A stretch of DNA of 12,260 nt from contig CAUJEQ010000164.1 in assembly GCA_963169135.1 (NCBI GenBank), forward strand, positions 1-12,260, given 5' to 3'. Position numbers and translations under genes: made by a program. The DNA is from Chloroflexota bacterium. GTDB taxonomy: Bacteria > Chloroflexota > Dehalococcoidia > Tepidiformales > Tepidiformaceae. The notes under the pieces were generated by a model. It was not told the DNA's origin. It saw nothing but the letters and a program-made list of their open reading frames with translations, and made no database searches. This document shows, one piece after another, positions 1 to 6,059 of the stretch (positions are counted from its first letter, which is position 1; each line of letters starts with the position of its first letter).

Positions 1-236
1 GCGCCGTGTTCGCGCGCGATCTCACGGTCAAGGTTGAGCTGTTCCCAGCGGTGGGCGCCGGCGTAGGGCACGATACCGCCGTCGTACCAGCGGGACGCCC
101 CGGGGACGCTGAGCATCCGAGCGCTGATGAGCCCGCCCGCGGTCGTCTCGGAGACGGCTACCTTTTCGCCGCGCGCCACCAGCAATTCGCCGATCTCGGC
201 GCAGAGCGCATCGTCCTCCAGCGGAAAACCTCTCAT
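1..236 (-). CDS. CinA C-terminal-domain family protein (partial, 3' end outside window)
   Basis: The reading frame is open from an ATG at 236-234 to the left edge (78 codons seen). The start is supported by a perfect AGGAGG (complement of 243-248) six bases upstream. The protein begins directly with the amidohydrolase-type domain of CinA: a helix-rich start (DDALCAEIGELLVARG), then SETTAGGLISARMLSVPGAS, then the WYDGGIVPYA segment. In the family this domain hydrolyses nicotinamide mononucleotide (PncC activity) in pyridine nucleotide salvage. The N-terminal MoCF-like domain of full-length CinA is absent, so this is the stand-alone form. The usual AESCTGG motif, which carries the proposed serine nucleophile, reads SETTAGG here, so the activity may differ. 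It is divergent from the PhzF gene, 60 bp away. Family assignment is fairly secure; substrate is unknown. Confidence 0.8.
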   Translation of the reverse strand, partial: MRGFPLEDDALCAEIGELLVARGEKVAVSETTAGGLISARMLSVPGASRWYDGGIVPYAGAHRWEQLNLDREIAREHG

Positions 237-242
237 CGTTAC

Positions 243-248
243 CCTCCT
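243..248 (-). promoter_or_regulatory. Shine-Dalgarno site of the cinA-like gene
   Basis: The minus strand reads AGGAGG here, six bases before the ATG at 236-234. It fixes the start of a gene whose 3' end lies outside the window. Confidence 0.75.
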
Positions 249-262
249 GTGGGACATGCACC

Positions 263-290
263 CTGACCGCAACACCGGCGTTGTTATCCT
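263..290 (+). promoter_or_regulatory. Putative leaderless promoter of the PhzF gene
   Basis: A TATCCT hexamer (285-290, fits TANNNT) ends exactly six bases before the ATG at 297. A -35-like CTGACC (263-268) lies 16 bp upstream of it. There is no Shine-Dalgarno sequence before the ATG. This geometry predicts transcription starting at or next to the start codon. An imperfect palindrome (AACACCGGCGTT, 271-282, 10 of 12 positions symmetric) sits between the two boxes and could be a protein-binding site. Confidence 0.5.
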
Positions 291-296
291 CGTGGC

Positions 297-1187
297 ATGC
301 CCGATTACCAGGTCAAGATTGTCGATGCATTCACCACCCGGCGCTACGCCGGGAATCCCTGCGGAGTTGTCACGCGAGCCGAAGGGCTCACGGAGACGCA
401 GATGCAGGCCATCGCGCGCGAACTGAACGCGAGCGAGACGGCCTTTGTGTTCCCTTCGAGCGTGGCGGACTTCCGGGTCCGGTTCTTCACCCCGCTGAAG
501 CCGATACCGCTCGCCGGTCACCCGACCATCGCGACGATGTATACGCTCGCAAACGAAGGCCGGATCGACCTTTCGCGGGGCCCGGCGCGGGTGACGCAGG
601 AACTCACGATCGGCACCCTGCCCGTGGACATTGGTCGCGATGCCTCCGGGGACATCCGGGTGGTGATGACGCAGGCGAAGCCGGAGTTCCTGCGCGTGCT
701 CGACCGCGAGGCTCTGGCGCGGTCGCTCGGGATCGAGGCTTCGGACTTGCTCGAGGGCGTCCCGGTGCAGGTGGTCTCGACCGGCACGCCCCAGGCGATG
801 ATCCCGGTGCGTTCGCTGGAGGTGTTGAAGAACCTGCGCCCCGATTTCCAGCGCCTCGGCGAACTCGAACGGTCGGGGGAGTTCTTCGGCGCCCACATCT
901 TCGCACTCGAAACATTCGATGCGGGCAACCGGACGCACGCGCGCCACTTCGCGGCGAATGCGGGTATCCCTGAAGACCCCGTGACCGGGAGTGCCACCGG
1001 CGGGATGGCAGCGTACCTCTGGAAGTACGGGTTGATTCGGGATCCGAGCTACACGGTCGAGCAGGGCCACATCATGGGCCGTCCTGGCCACGTGGACGTC
1101 GAAGTCGACGCGGATGGGGACCAGCCGGTGCAGGTGCGCATCGCCGGGACTGCCGTCACGGTGCTGACCGGCACAATGACCGTCTGA
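297..1187 (+). CDS. PhzF family phenazine biosynthesis-like protein (isomerase/epimerase fold)
   Basis: The 296-residue protein has typical PhzF family length. The N-terminal half has the family signatures VDAFTTRRYAGNPCGVV (residues 9-25), the acidic catalytic segment ASETAFV (E47), and RFFTP...PLAGHPTIAT (62-80). The C-terminal half has EDPVTGSATGG. This is the two-lobed diaminopimelate-epimerase-like fold with the active site between lobes. Known members isomerise trans-2,3-dihydro-3-hydroxyanthranilate in phenazine synthesis, but most family members are uncharacterised and lie outside phenazine clusters. No other phenazine gene is visible, so a phenazine role is not supported. The protein is probably cytoplasmic (no signal or membrane segments). 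The ATG at 297 has no Shine-Dalgarno site but follows a TANNNT box by six bases. The next gene is 46 bp downstream and has its own promoter-like box. Confidence 0.88.
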   Translation: MPDYQVKIVDAFTTRRYAGNPCGVVTRAEGLTETQMQAIARELNASETAFVFPSSVADFRVRFFTPLKPIPLAGHPTIATMYTLANEGRIDLSRGPARVTQELTIGTLPVDIGRDASGDIRVVMTQAKPEFLRVLDREALARSLGIEASDLLEGVPVQVVSTGTPQAMIPVRSLEVLKNLRPDFQRLGELERSGEFFGAHIFALETFDAGNRTHARHFAANAGIPEDPVTGSATGGMAAYLWKYGLIRDPSYTVEQGHIMGRPGHVDVEVDADGDQPVQVRIAGTAVTVLTGTMTV

Positions 1188-1221
1188 TCCAGGCTTTCCC
1201 GCCGTTGATCGCGGGCTCTGC

Positions 1222-1227
1222 TAAGCT
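1222..1227 (+). promoter_or_regulatory. Putative leaderless -10 box (TAAGCT) of the SCO1664-like gene
   Basis: TAAGCT ends six bases before the GTG at 1234, the same geometry as at the PhzF and HxlR genes. No convincing -35 box is seen 16-18 bp upstream, and there is no Shine-Dalgarno sequence. The same hexamer occurs upstream of ilvD. Confidence 0.45.
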
Positions 1228-1233
1228 CCCATC

Positions 1234-1965
1234 GTGACGGAAGGCACCGATTTCGCCGAGGCCGAGGAGCTGCTGCGGGAGGCGGAATTCCTGGATTGCC
1301 GTCCGCTCTGGTACTCCTCGAACTACGTGTACCTGGCGCAGCTGTGCGCTGGCGACCAGCAATTCGCGGCGGTCTACAAGCCGAAGAAGGGCGAGTCGCC
1401 GCTTTGGGACTTCCCGGACGGGTCGTTGTACCGCCACGAGGCCGCGGCCTACGAGTTGGGAAAGCTGCTCGGCTGGCCGTTCGTGCCTCCGACCGTGGTT
1501 CGCGACGGCCCCCAGGGCGTCGGGTCGGTCCAGGTGTTCATCCCACACGACCCGGAGCAGCATTTCTTTCAGCAGCGCGAGAACCCGGAACTCATCCCGC
1601 AACTCCAGCGGATCTGCGTGTTCGACGCGATCGCCAACAACGCCGACCGAAAGGGCGGGCACTGCCTGCTCGACAGCTCGAACCACATCTGGGGCATCGA
1701 CCACGGCCTCTGCTTCCACCCGCAATACAAGCTGCGCTCGGTGATCTGGGACTGGGCCGGGGAGGACATCCCGGAGGACATCCTCGCAGACGTCGAGGAT
1801 GCGGGGCTGGCGCTTGCCGAGGAAGGGGAGGAGGCGGCACCGTTGCTCCAGATGCTCCACCTGGACGAAGCGGCGCCGCTGCTGCACCGCATCGAACGGC
1901 TGTTGAAGGTTCGGAAGTTCCCGGTGCCGGGGCAGAGCCGGCACTATCCCTGGCCGATGGTGTAG
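1234..1965 (+). CDS. SCO1664 family protein (HipA/PI3-4-kinase-like fold), function unknown
   Basis: The 243-residue protein matches what I recall of the SCO1664 family, found mainly in Actinobacteria and relatives. Kinase-fold features are visible in order: AVYKPKKGESPLWDFPDG with candidate ATP-binding K49, RHEAAAYELG with E69, VPPTVVRDGPQGVGSVQVF, then the catalytic-type FDAIANNADRKGGH (D138, K140), and the metal-binding-type GIDHGLCF (D156). These resemble the HipA and phosphatidylinositol 3/4-kinase superfamily, so phosphoryl transfer to a protein or small molecule is plausible, but no substrate is known. No HipB-like antitoxin gene is next to it, so a toxin role is not supported. The GTG start follows a TANNNT box and lacks a Shine-Dalgarno site. 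Its stop lies 6 bp from the convergent HxlR gene stop. Confidence 0.8.
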   Translation: MTEGTDFAEAEELLREAEFLDCRPLWYSSNYVYLAQLCAGDQQFAAVYKPKKGESPLWDFPDGSLYRHEAAAYELGKLLGWPFVPPTVVRDGPQGVGSVQVFIPHDPEQHFFQQRENPELIPQLQRICVFDAIANNADRKGGHCLLDSSNHIWGIDHGLCFHPQYKLRSVIWDWAGEDIPEDILADVEDAGLALAEEGEEAAPLLQMLHLDEAAPLLHRIERLLKVRKFPVPGQSRHYPWPMV

Positions 1966-1971
1966 GTCGCG

Positions 1972-2436
1972 CTAACCGGCGTCAGGGGTAGCCGCCGAGC
2001 GCACGCGTTCGGCCCGGACCTGGCGAGCATCGAGCTTTGCGCCGCAATGAGAGCAGACGAGGATGGCCTCGGGGTCGTGTCCGCACTCGTGTGTGAGCTT
2101 GAGCGGCGGCCCGGCTTCGCCGGCTGTCCACTTGTCGCCCCAGGTAAGCATCGCGATCAGGACGGGATACAGGTCGCGGCCCTTGTCAGTGAGGCGATAT
2201 TCGCAGCGAGGCGGGCGATCCTGGTACTGGCGGCGTTCGAGGACGCCATGGTCAACCAGGCTCTGGAGGCGGGCGGCGAGCACGTTGCGGGCGATACCGA
2301 GGCGACCCTGGAAGTCATCGAAACGGCGGACACCGCTGAAAGCCTCGCGGATGACCAGCATGGTCCACCACTCACCAACGACTTCGAGGGTGCGGGCGAC
2401 GGAGCATTCCATCTCGGCAAAACTGGTGCGGCGCAT
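1972..2436 (-). CDS. HxlR-type winged-helix transcriptional regulator
   Basis: The 154-residue protein has the HxlR DNA-binding domain: CSVARTLEVVGEWWTMLVIREAF (residues 11-33, with the N-terminal Cys11 common in the family), FDDFQGRLGIARNVLAARLQSL (recognition-helix region), LVDHGVLERR and the wing segment YRLTDKGRDLYPVL. The C-terminus has two Cys/His clusters, HECGHD and CSHCGAKL, which look like a small zinc-ribbon-type tail present in one branch of this family. HxlR proteins usually act as dimers and sense reactive compounds or redox state, often controlling a neighbouring gene. It is divergent from ilvD (123 bp apart), and a 17-bp inverted repeat lies over its likely -35 region, which fits autoregulation. 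The ATG at 2436 has no Shine-Dalgarno site but follows TAACGT by six bases. Ligand and target are unknown. Confidence 0.9.
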   Translation of the reverse strand: MRRTSFAEMECSVARTLEVVGEWWTMLVIREAFSGVRRFDDFQGRLGIARNVLAARLQSLVDHGVLERRQYQDRPPRCEYRLTDKGRDLYPVLIAMLTWGDKWTAGEAGPPLKLTHECGHDPEAILVCSHCGAKLDARQVRAERVRSAATPDAG

Positions 2437-2442
2437 GGCGAT

Positions 2443-2448
2443 ACGTTA
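2443..2448 (-). promoter_or_regulatory. Putative leaderless -10 box (TAACGT) of the HxlR gene
   Basis: On the minus strand TAACGT ends six bases (ATCGCC) before the ATG at 2436, and there is no Shine-Dalgarno site. No good -35 box is visible; the place where it would lie is covered by the inverted repeat at 2465-2481. Confidence 0.5.
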
Positions 2449-2464
2449 ACACAAATTGCCCCTG

Positions 2465-2481
2465 GGTTGCTCACAGCAACC
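2465..2481. promoter_or_regulatory. Candidate operator: 17-bp inverted repeat in the hxlR-ilvD divergent region
   Basis: GGTTGCT-CAC-AGCAACC is a perfect inverted repeat with 7-bp arms and a 3-bp centre. It lies about 29 to 45 bp upstream of the predicted leaderless HxlR start, over its -35 region, and about 20 bp upstream of the -35-like box of ilvD. A dimeric HxlR regulator commonly binds such dyads. Binding is inferred from symmetry and position only. Confidence 0.45.
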
Positions 2482-2501
2482 AACAAAAGAAGCCGCGGCC
2501 G

Positions 2502-2531
2502 TTCGAACATCGGCGGGTGCACCGCTAAGCT
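2502..2531 (+). promoter_or_regulatory. Putative ilvD promoter
   Basis: A -35-like TTCGAA (2502-2507) is separated by 18 bp from TAAGCT (2526-2531). The -10 box is 28 bases from the ATG and leaves room for a short 5' leader carrying GGAG (2548-2551). No T-box, leader peptide or attenuator is visible in so short a leader. Confidence 0.4.
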
Positions 2532-2559
2532 TCGACTACCACCCATTGGAGTCCGCCAG

Positions 2560-4233
2560 ATGAACACCGATCCACGCGCCCACAGCCGAGTCATGGTCGA
2601 CGGGCCGGGCCGCGCTCCCGCGCGCTCGTACTTCAAGTCGGTCGGCTTCACGTCCGACGACCTGAAAAAGCCGCTGGTGATGGTCGCGCATTCGTGGATT
2701 GGGACCATGCCGTGCAACTTCAACCAGCGCGATCTGGCGCAAGAGGTGATGGCCGGGATCCGGGCCGCCGGCGGGACGCCGATGGAAGTCAACACGGTCT
2801 CGATCTCGGACGGCATCTCGATGGGGACCGAGGGGATGAAGGCCTCACTCATTTCGCGGGAGGTCATCGCGGACTCGATCGAACTCACGGCGGTGGGCTA
2901 TTCGTTCGACGCGGTGGTCGTCATCGTGGGGTGCGACAAGACGATCCCGGCGGCCGCGATGGCCCTGGCGCGCCTTAATTTGCCGGGGGTGATCCTCTAC
3001 GGCGGTTCGATCGCGCCAGGCCGGTACCGGGACCACGACGTGACGATTCAGGATGTGTTCGAGGGAGTCGGGCAGCAGGCTGCCGGCACGATCAGTGAGT
3101 CCGAGCTGGAAGAAATTGTGGATGCGGCATGCCCCGGGGCCGGGGCCTGCGGCGCGCAATACACTGCCAATACGATGGCGACCGTTATGGAGTTCATCGG
3201 CCTTTCGCCGATGGGCAGCGCGACCGTTGGAGCGACAGATCCCCGGAAGGAGAGCGTGGCCTTCCGGGCCGGCGAACTCGCCATGGACGTGCTCAATCGT
3301 GGTGTGCTCCCGCGGGAGATCCTGACCCGGAAGGCGTTCGAAAACGGGATCATCTGCGCCGCTTCGACCGGTGGTTCGACCAACGTGGTGTTGCATCTGC
3401 TGGCTATCGCGCGGGAAGCCGGGGTGGAGCTCGACATCGACGATTTCGATGAAGTCTCGGAGCGGACGCCGCTCATCGGCGACCTTCGCCCGGGCGGCCG
3501 CTACGTCGCGCTCGACATGGACCGGGCCGGTGGCACCAGGCTGCTGGCGAAGCGGCTGCTGGAAGCCGGCAAACTCCATGGCGACGTGATGACCGTGACC
3601 GGCAAGACCGTCGCCGAGGAGGCAGCCGACGCGCAGGAAGAACCGGGACAGGATGTCATTTTGCCGATCGAGAAGGCGCTCAAGCCAACGGGCGGGCTGG
3701 TGATCCTGAAGGGGAACCTGGCGCCCGATGGCTGCGTAATCAAGGTGGCCGGCCACGAGCGGCTGTTCCACCGGGGCCCGGCGCGGGTGTTCGAGTGCGA
3801 GGAGGACGCCTTCAAGGCCGTTTCCGAACGCCAGATCCACGCGGGAGACGTGGTCGTCATCCGGAACGAGGGCCCCAGGGGTGGACCGGGCATGCGCGAA
3901 ATGCTTGGCGTGACCGCGGCACTCGTTGGTGCGGGCCTGGGCGAATCGGTCGCGCTGCTCACCGATGGCCGCTTCAGCGGCGCGACGCGCGGGCTGATGG
4001 CGGGCCATGTCGCCCCGGAGGCCGCGATGGGTGGCCCGATCGGGCTGGTCCGCGAGGGCGATACGATCACTTTCGATATCAACTCCCGCAAGCTGACCGT
4101 CGAAGTAGACGACGCAGAACTCGGGCGGCGCCGGGCGGAATGGAAGCCGCTCCCGCCAAAATACACGCGAGGCGTGTTCGCCAAGTACGCCGCGAGCGTC
4201 TCGAGCGCGGCCGAGGGCGCTGTCACCGGTTAG
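2560..4233 (+). CDS. ilvD: Dihydroxy-acid dehydratase
   Basis: IlvD dehydrates 2,3-dihydroxy-isovalerate and 2,3-dihydroxy-3-methylvalerate to the 2-keto acids of valine and isoleucine synthesis. The 557-residue length is normal. Three iron-sulfur cysteines are in place: C52 (TMPCN), C125 (VGCDKTIP) and C197 (GACGAQYTANTM), the pattern associated with the [2Fe-2S] form. D84 (SISDGIS), D126 and K127 (the carbamylated-lysine position) mark the Mg site. LTDGRFSGATRG near residues 467-478 carries the proposed catalytic serine S473. The frame is open upstream to 2047, but GGAG eight bases before the ATG at 2560 and the start of homology (RAHSRVMVDGPGRAPARSY) set the start here. No other ilv or leu gene is in the window; it stands alone between the HxlR gene and the PH-domain gene, 22 bp upstream of the latter. 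Confidence 0.96.
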   Translation: MNTDPRAHSRVMVDGPGRAPARSYFKSVGFTSDDLKKPLVMVAHSWIGTMPCNFNQRDLAQEVMAGIRAAGGTPMEVNTVSISDGISMGTEGMKASLISREVIADSIELTAVGYSFDAVVVIVGCDKTIPAAAMALARLNLPGVILYGGSIAPGRYRDHDVTIQDVFEGVGQQAAGTISESELEEIVDAACPGAGACGAQYTANTMATVMEFIGLSPMGSATVGATDPRKESVAFRAGELAMDVLNRGVLPREILTRKAFENGIICAASTGGSTNVVLHLLAIAREAGVELDIDDFDEVSERTPLIGDLRPGGRYVALDMDRAGGTRLLAKRLLEAGKLHGDVMTVTGKTVAEEAADAQEEPGQDVILPIEKALKPTGGLVILKGNLAPDGCVIKVAGHERLFHRGPARVFECEEDAFKAVSERQIHAGDVVVIRNEGPRGGPGMREMLGVTAALVGAGLGESVALLTDGRFSGATRGLMAGHVAPEAAMGGPIGLVREGDTITFDINSRKLTVEVDDAELGRRRAEWKPLPPKYTRGVFAKYAASVSSAAEGAVTG

Positions 4234-4243
4234 TTATCAGCCT

Positions 4244-4248
4244 GGAGG
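4244..4248 (+). promoter_or_regulatory. Shine-Dalgarno site deciding a TTG start
   Basis: GGAGG lies seven bases before TTG at 4256. No in-frame ATG or GTG occurs at a suitable distance, so this site identifies TTG as the start of the PH-domain gene. Confidence 0.7.
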
Positions 4249-4255
4249 CTCTTTT

Positions 4256-4831
4256 TTGAGGGACACGCAGACCCCGTCGCAATCACCCGCCGGCACGGCC
4301 CGGAAGCTGCCGTTCGCACTCCAGGAGGACGAAGCGCTGCTGATGGTGGTACGGCGGCACTGGCTGTACTTCACCCTGCGGCTTCTCGGCGTGGCGAGCG
4401 CCGGGGTGCTCGGGACGGTGCTCGCGATAGTGGTGGTGGCGAAGACGTTCGAGTTCGACGGACTGGCGGGACGTATAGCGATCGGCGTCATCGCGCTGTG
4501 GGCGCTGTACTGGCTGGTGCGCGGCTACTTCACCTGGTACCGCTACCAGAACGATCTCTGGGCCGTGACCAACCAGCGGATCGTCGACTCAATCCGCCGG
4601 CACTGGTTCCACCACCGGATGTCCTCGGCGGACCTGGTGGATGTGGAGGACATCAACGTGGTGCGGCACGGCATCCTGCCAACGATGTTCAATTTCGGCG
4701 ATGTCCGCTGCCAGACGGCGGGCGAGGTCCCAAACTTCATCCTCTCCGGGATTCCAAAGCCGACCGAAGCACTCGCCACCATTGACGCCGCGCGCGACGC
4801 CTCGCGGAGGTCGCTGCGGGGGGCGTTCTGA
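4256..4831 (+). CDS. PH domain-containing membrane protein (bacterial PH / DUF304-like)
   Basis: The 191-residue protein has a short polar N-terminus and two membrane helices (about residues 36-62 and 72-91). A bacterial PH-like domain follows (about 92-180): YRYQNDLWAVTNQRIVDS, the SSADLVDVEDINVVRHGILPTMFNFGDVR strand-rich core, then the QTAGEVPNFILSGIPKP end. This layout is common for small uncharacterised bacterial membrane proteins; the domain lies after the second helix and is probably cytoplasmic. No function is established. The start is TTG, set by GGAGG seven bases upstream. It follows ilvD by 22 bp on the same strand and could be co-transcribed with it, though no functional link is apparent. 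Confidence 0.82.
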   Translation: MRDTQTPSQSPAGTARKLPFALQEDEALLMVVRRHWLYFTLRLLGVASAGVLGTVLAIVVVAKTFEFDGLAGRIAIGVIALWALYWLVRGYFTWYRYQNDLWAVTNQRIVDSIRRHWFHHRMSSADLVDVEDINVVRHGILPTMFNFGDVRCQTAGEVPNFILSGIPKPTEALATIDAARDASRRSLRGAF

Positions 4832-4875
4832 GCCGGAATTTACGTGGCGCGGATGACTGGCCAGAGCGGCGGGCG

Positions 4876-4881
4876 TAACGT
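4876..4881 (+). promoter_or_regulatory. Putative leaderless promoter (TAACGT) of the M23 peptidase gene
   Basis: TAACGT ends seven bases before the ATG at 4889. ATGACT at 4853-4858 lies 17 bp upstream and matches four of six positions of the TTGACA -35 consensus. The same -10 hexamer precedes the HxlR gene. The placement supports a start at 4889, not at the upstream in-frame GTG (4844) or ATG (4853). Confidence 0.4.
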
Positions 4882-4888
4882 GTCGAAC

Positions 4889-5884
4889 ATGTTGAGCCGG
4901 CGGCGATTCCTCGCGGGCGCGTCCGGGGGCCTGGTGGTCGCCGCCTTTTCGCGCTCCTGGACGGCCTCGGCCCCTGGGCCCGCGCCGGCGCTGGGCGCCC
5001 AACTGGCCGAGCAACAGAAGCAGTCCGGGCTCCCGTACCAGCTTGTGGCTCCGGGCATCGGCACCGACGGGTTCCATCCGGACATCCAGCTCTCGCAAAC
5101 GACGCCGTACCAGGGCGGCGCCATCCTTGTTACGGTGGGACACGCGCTGTCCGGCACCGCGACCGTGTTTGGCCGGGAATACCTGTTGGCTCCGGGACCC
5201 GAAGGCCTCGCCGGGTTCGTCGGCTTCGGCACGGTTGATCCGGTGGGACCAGCGACGCTGGTGGCGAGCGTGACCGACCAATTGGGACAACCAGTGAGCG
5301 CGGCCTTCGCGATCAACGTACAGGCGACCCAGTGGACCTACGACGATATCTACATCCCTCCACCGCCACCGCCTGACCCGAACGCGACGCCCTCGACAAA
5401 GCCCCCGCTGGAGAACGAGCAGCCTCGACTCGACGCCCTCTACGCCACCGTGACCCCGCGGGCGTGGTCCGGGCCGTGGATCATCCCCGTCGGCCTCGGA
5501 GGCGACGTCTGGATCAGCGGCTATTTTGGGGAGCAGCGATCGTTCAATGGCGGGCCGCGAGGCGGTCACCACGGCGGCACGGACATCGCCGCGCCCGCAG
5601 CGACACCTGTGCGCGCCACGAACCATGGGACGGTGGTCCTGGCGGAGGAGACCCTCATCCGGGGCTTTCTGGTGGTGGTGGACCACGGGGCGGGAGTGCT
5701 TTCGAGCTACGGCCATATGCAGGAGCTACGTGTGGCGGTGGGCGACACGGTTTCGCGAGGGGACACGGTCGGACTGGTGGGTACGACGGGCCTCTCGACG
5801 GGGCCGCACCTGCACTGGGAGCTGGCAGTTGCGGGGATCCTGGTGGACGGATTGCGCTGGCTGGACGGGACGCAGGGTTTTTAG
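4889..5884 (+). CDS. Tat-exported M23 family metallopeptidase
   Basis: The 331-residue protein starts with a twin-arginine signal: SRRRFLAG at residues 3-10, a short hydrophobic stretch (to about 20) and a possible cleavage site after ASA (26-28). Residues about 60-146 look like a beta-rich extracellular domain. A proline-rich linker (PPPPPPDPNATP, 157-168) leads to an NEQ..LDALYATVTPRAWSGPW segment. The C-terminal M23 (LytM-type) domain has zinc ligands H228 and D232 (HGGTD) and the H307-x-H309 pair (GPHLHWEL), with H276 in YGHM also present, so the site looks complete. M23 enzymes cut peptide cross-links or bridges in peptidoglycan. The start at 4889 fits the Tat signal; in-frame GTG 4844 and ATG 4853 would add 15 or 12 residues before it. 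It is 13 bp downstream of the PH-domain gene if the GTG is used, 57 bp if this ATG is used. Confidence 0.88.
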   Translation: MLSRRRFLAGASGGLVVAAFSRSWTASAPGPAPALGAQLAEQQKQSGLPYQLVAPGIGTDGFHPDIQLSQTTPYQGGAILVTVGHALSGTATVFGREYLLAPGPEGLAGFVGFGTVDPVGPATLVASVTDQLGQPVSAAFAINVQATQWTYDDIYIPPPPPPDPNATPSTKPPLENEQPRLDALYATVTPRAWSGPWIIPVGLGGDVWISGYFGEQRSFNGGPRGGHHGGTDIAAPAATPVRATNHGTVVLAEETLIRGFLVVVDHGAGVLSSYGHMQELRVAVGDTVSRGDTVGLVGTTGLSTGPHLHWELAVAGILVDGLRWLDGTQGF

Positions 5885-6020
5885 CGTTTCAAAGCCGGTT
5901 AAGGCCGGAAGGTCAAGTGGTAGTGGAAGGGGTTGCGCCTTGCACCTTCTCGGTTGTGGATGGCACGCTGTGGGCGGACGGCGGACGGGTTGGGACAAGC
6001 CCGCCAAAGCAGAGCAAGCG

Positions 6021-6039
6021 TTCGGCGCACGGCGCCGGA
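6021..6039 (+). promoter_or_regulatory. Stem-loop in the ctaA leader
   Basis: TTCGGCGC and GCGCCGGAA flank an ACG loop, forming an 8-bp stem with one G-U pair that ends 20 bases before the ctaA start. The rest of the 175-bp gap (5885-6059) has a weaker hairpin (CGGGTT...AAGCCCG, around 5987-6005), and I see no clear promoter or known riboswitch. The GGAAAGG overlapping the stem (6037-6043) is too far from the ATG to be a normal Shine-Dalgarno site. Confidence 0.35.
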
Positions 6040-6059
6040 AAGGCACCGCGTTCCCGGCA

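Noticed and set aside
2047..2559. A 171-codon upstream extension of the ilvD reading frame
   Set aside because: It lies antisense to the well-supported HxlR gene, has no IlvD homology, and the ATG at 2560 has a GGAG site and the family N-terminus.
2453..2560. T-box or amino-acid attenuator before ilvD
   Set aside because: The leader is too short and shows no specifier or antiterminator-like structure, leader peptide or T-run.
2845..4008. Long open frame (387 codons) on the minus strand inside ilvD
   Set aside because: High-GC shadow frame antisense to a clear ilvD; the translation is rich in Arg/His/Ala without recognisable motifs.
4589..5716. Long open frame (375 codons) on the minus strand across the PH-domain and M23 genes
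   Set aside because: Shadow frame crossing two supported genes on the other strand; low-complexity Arg-rich translation, no start signal.
5526..6059. Upstream extension of the ctaA frame into the M23 gene
   Set aside because: It overlaps M23 coding sequence in another frame and carries no CtaA homology; the family N-terminus begins at 6060.
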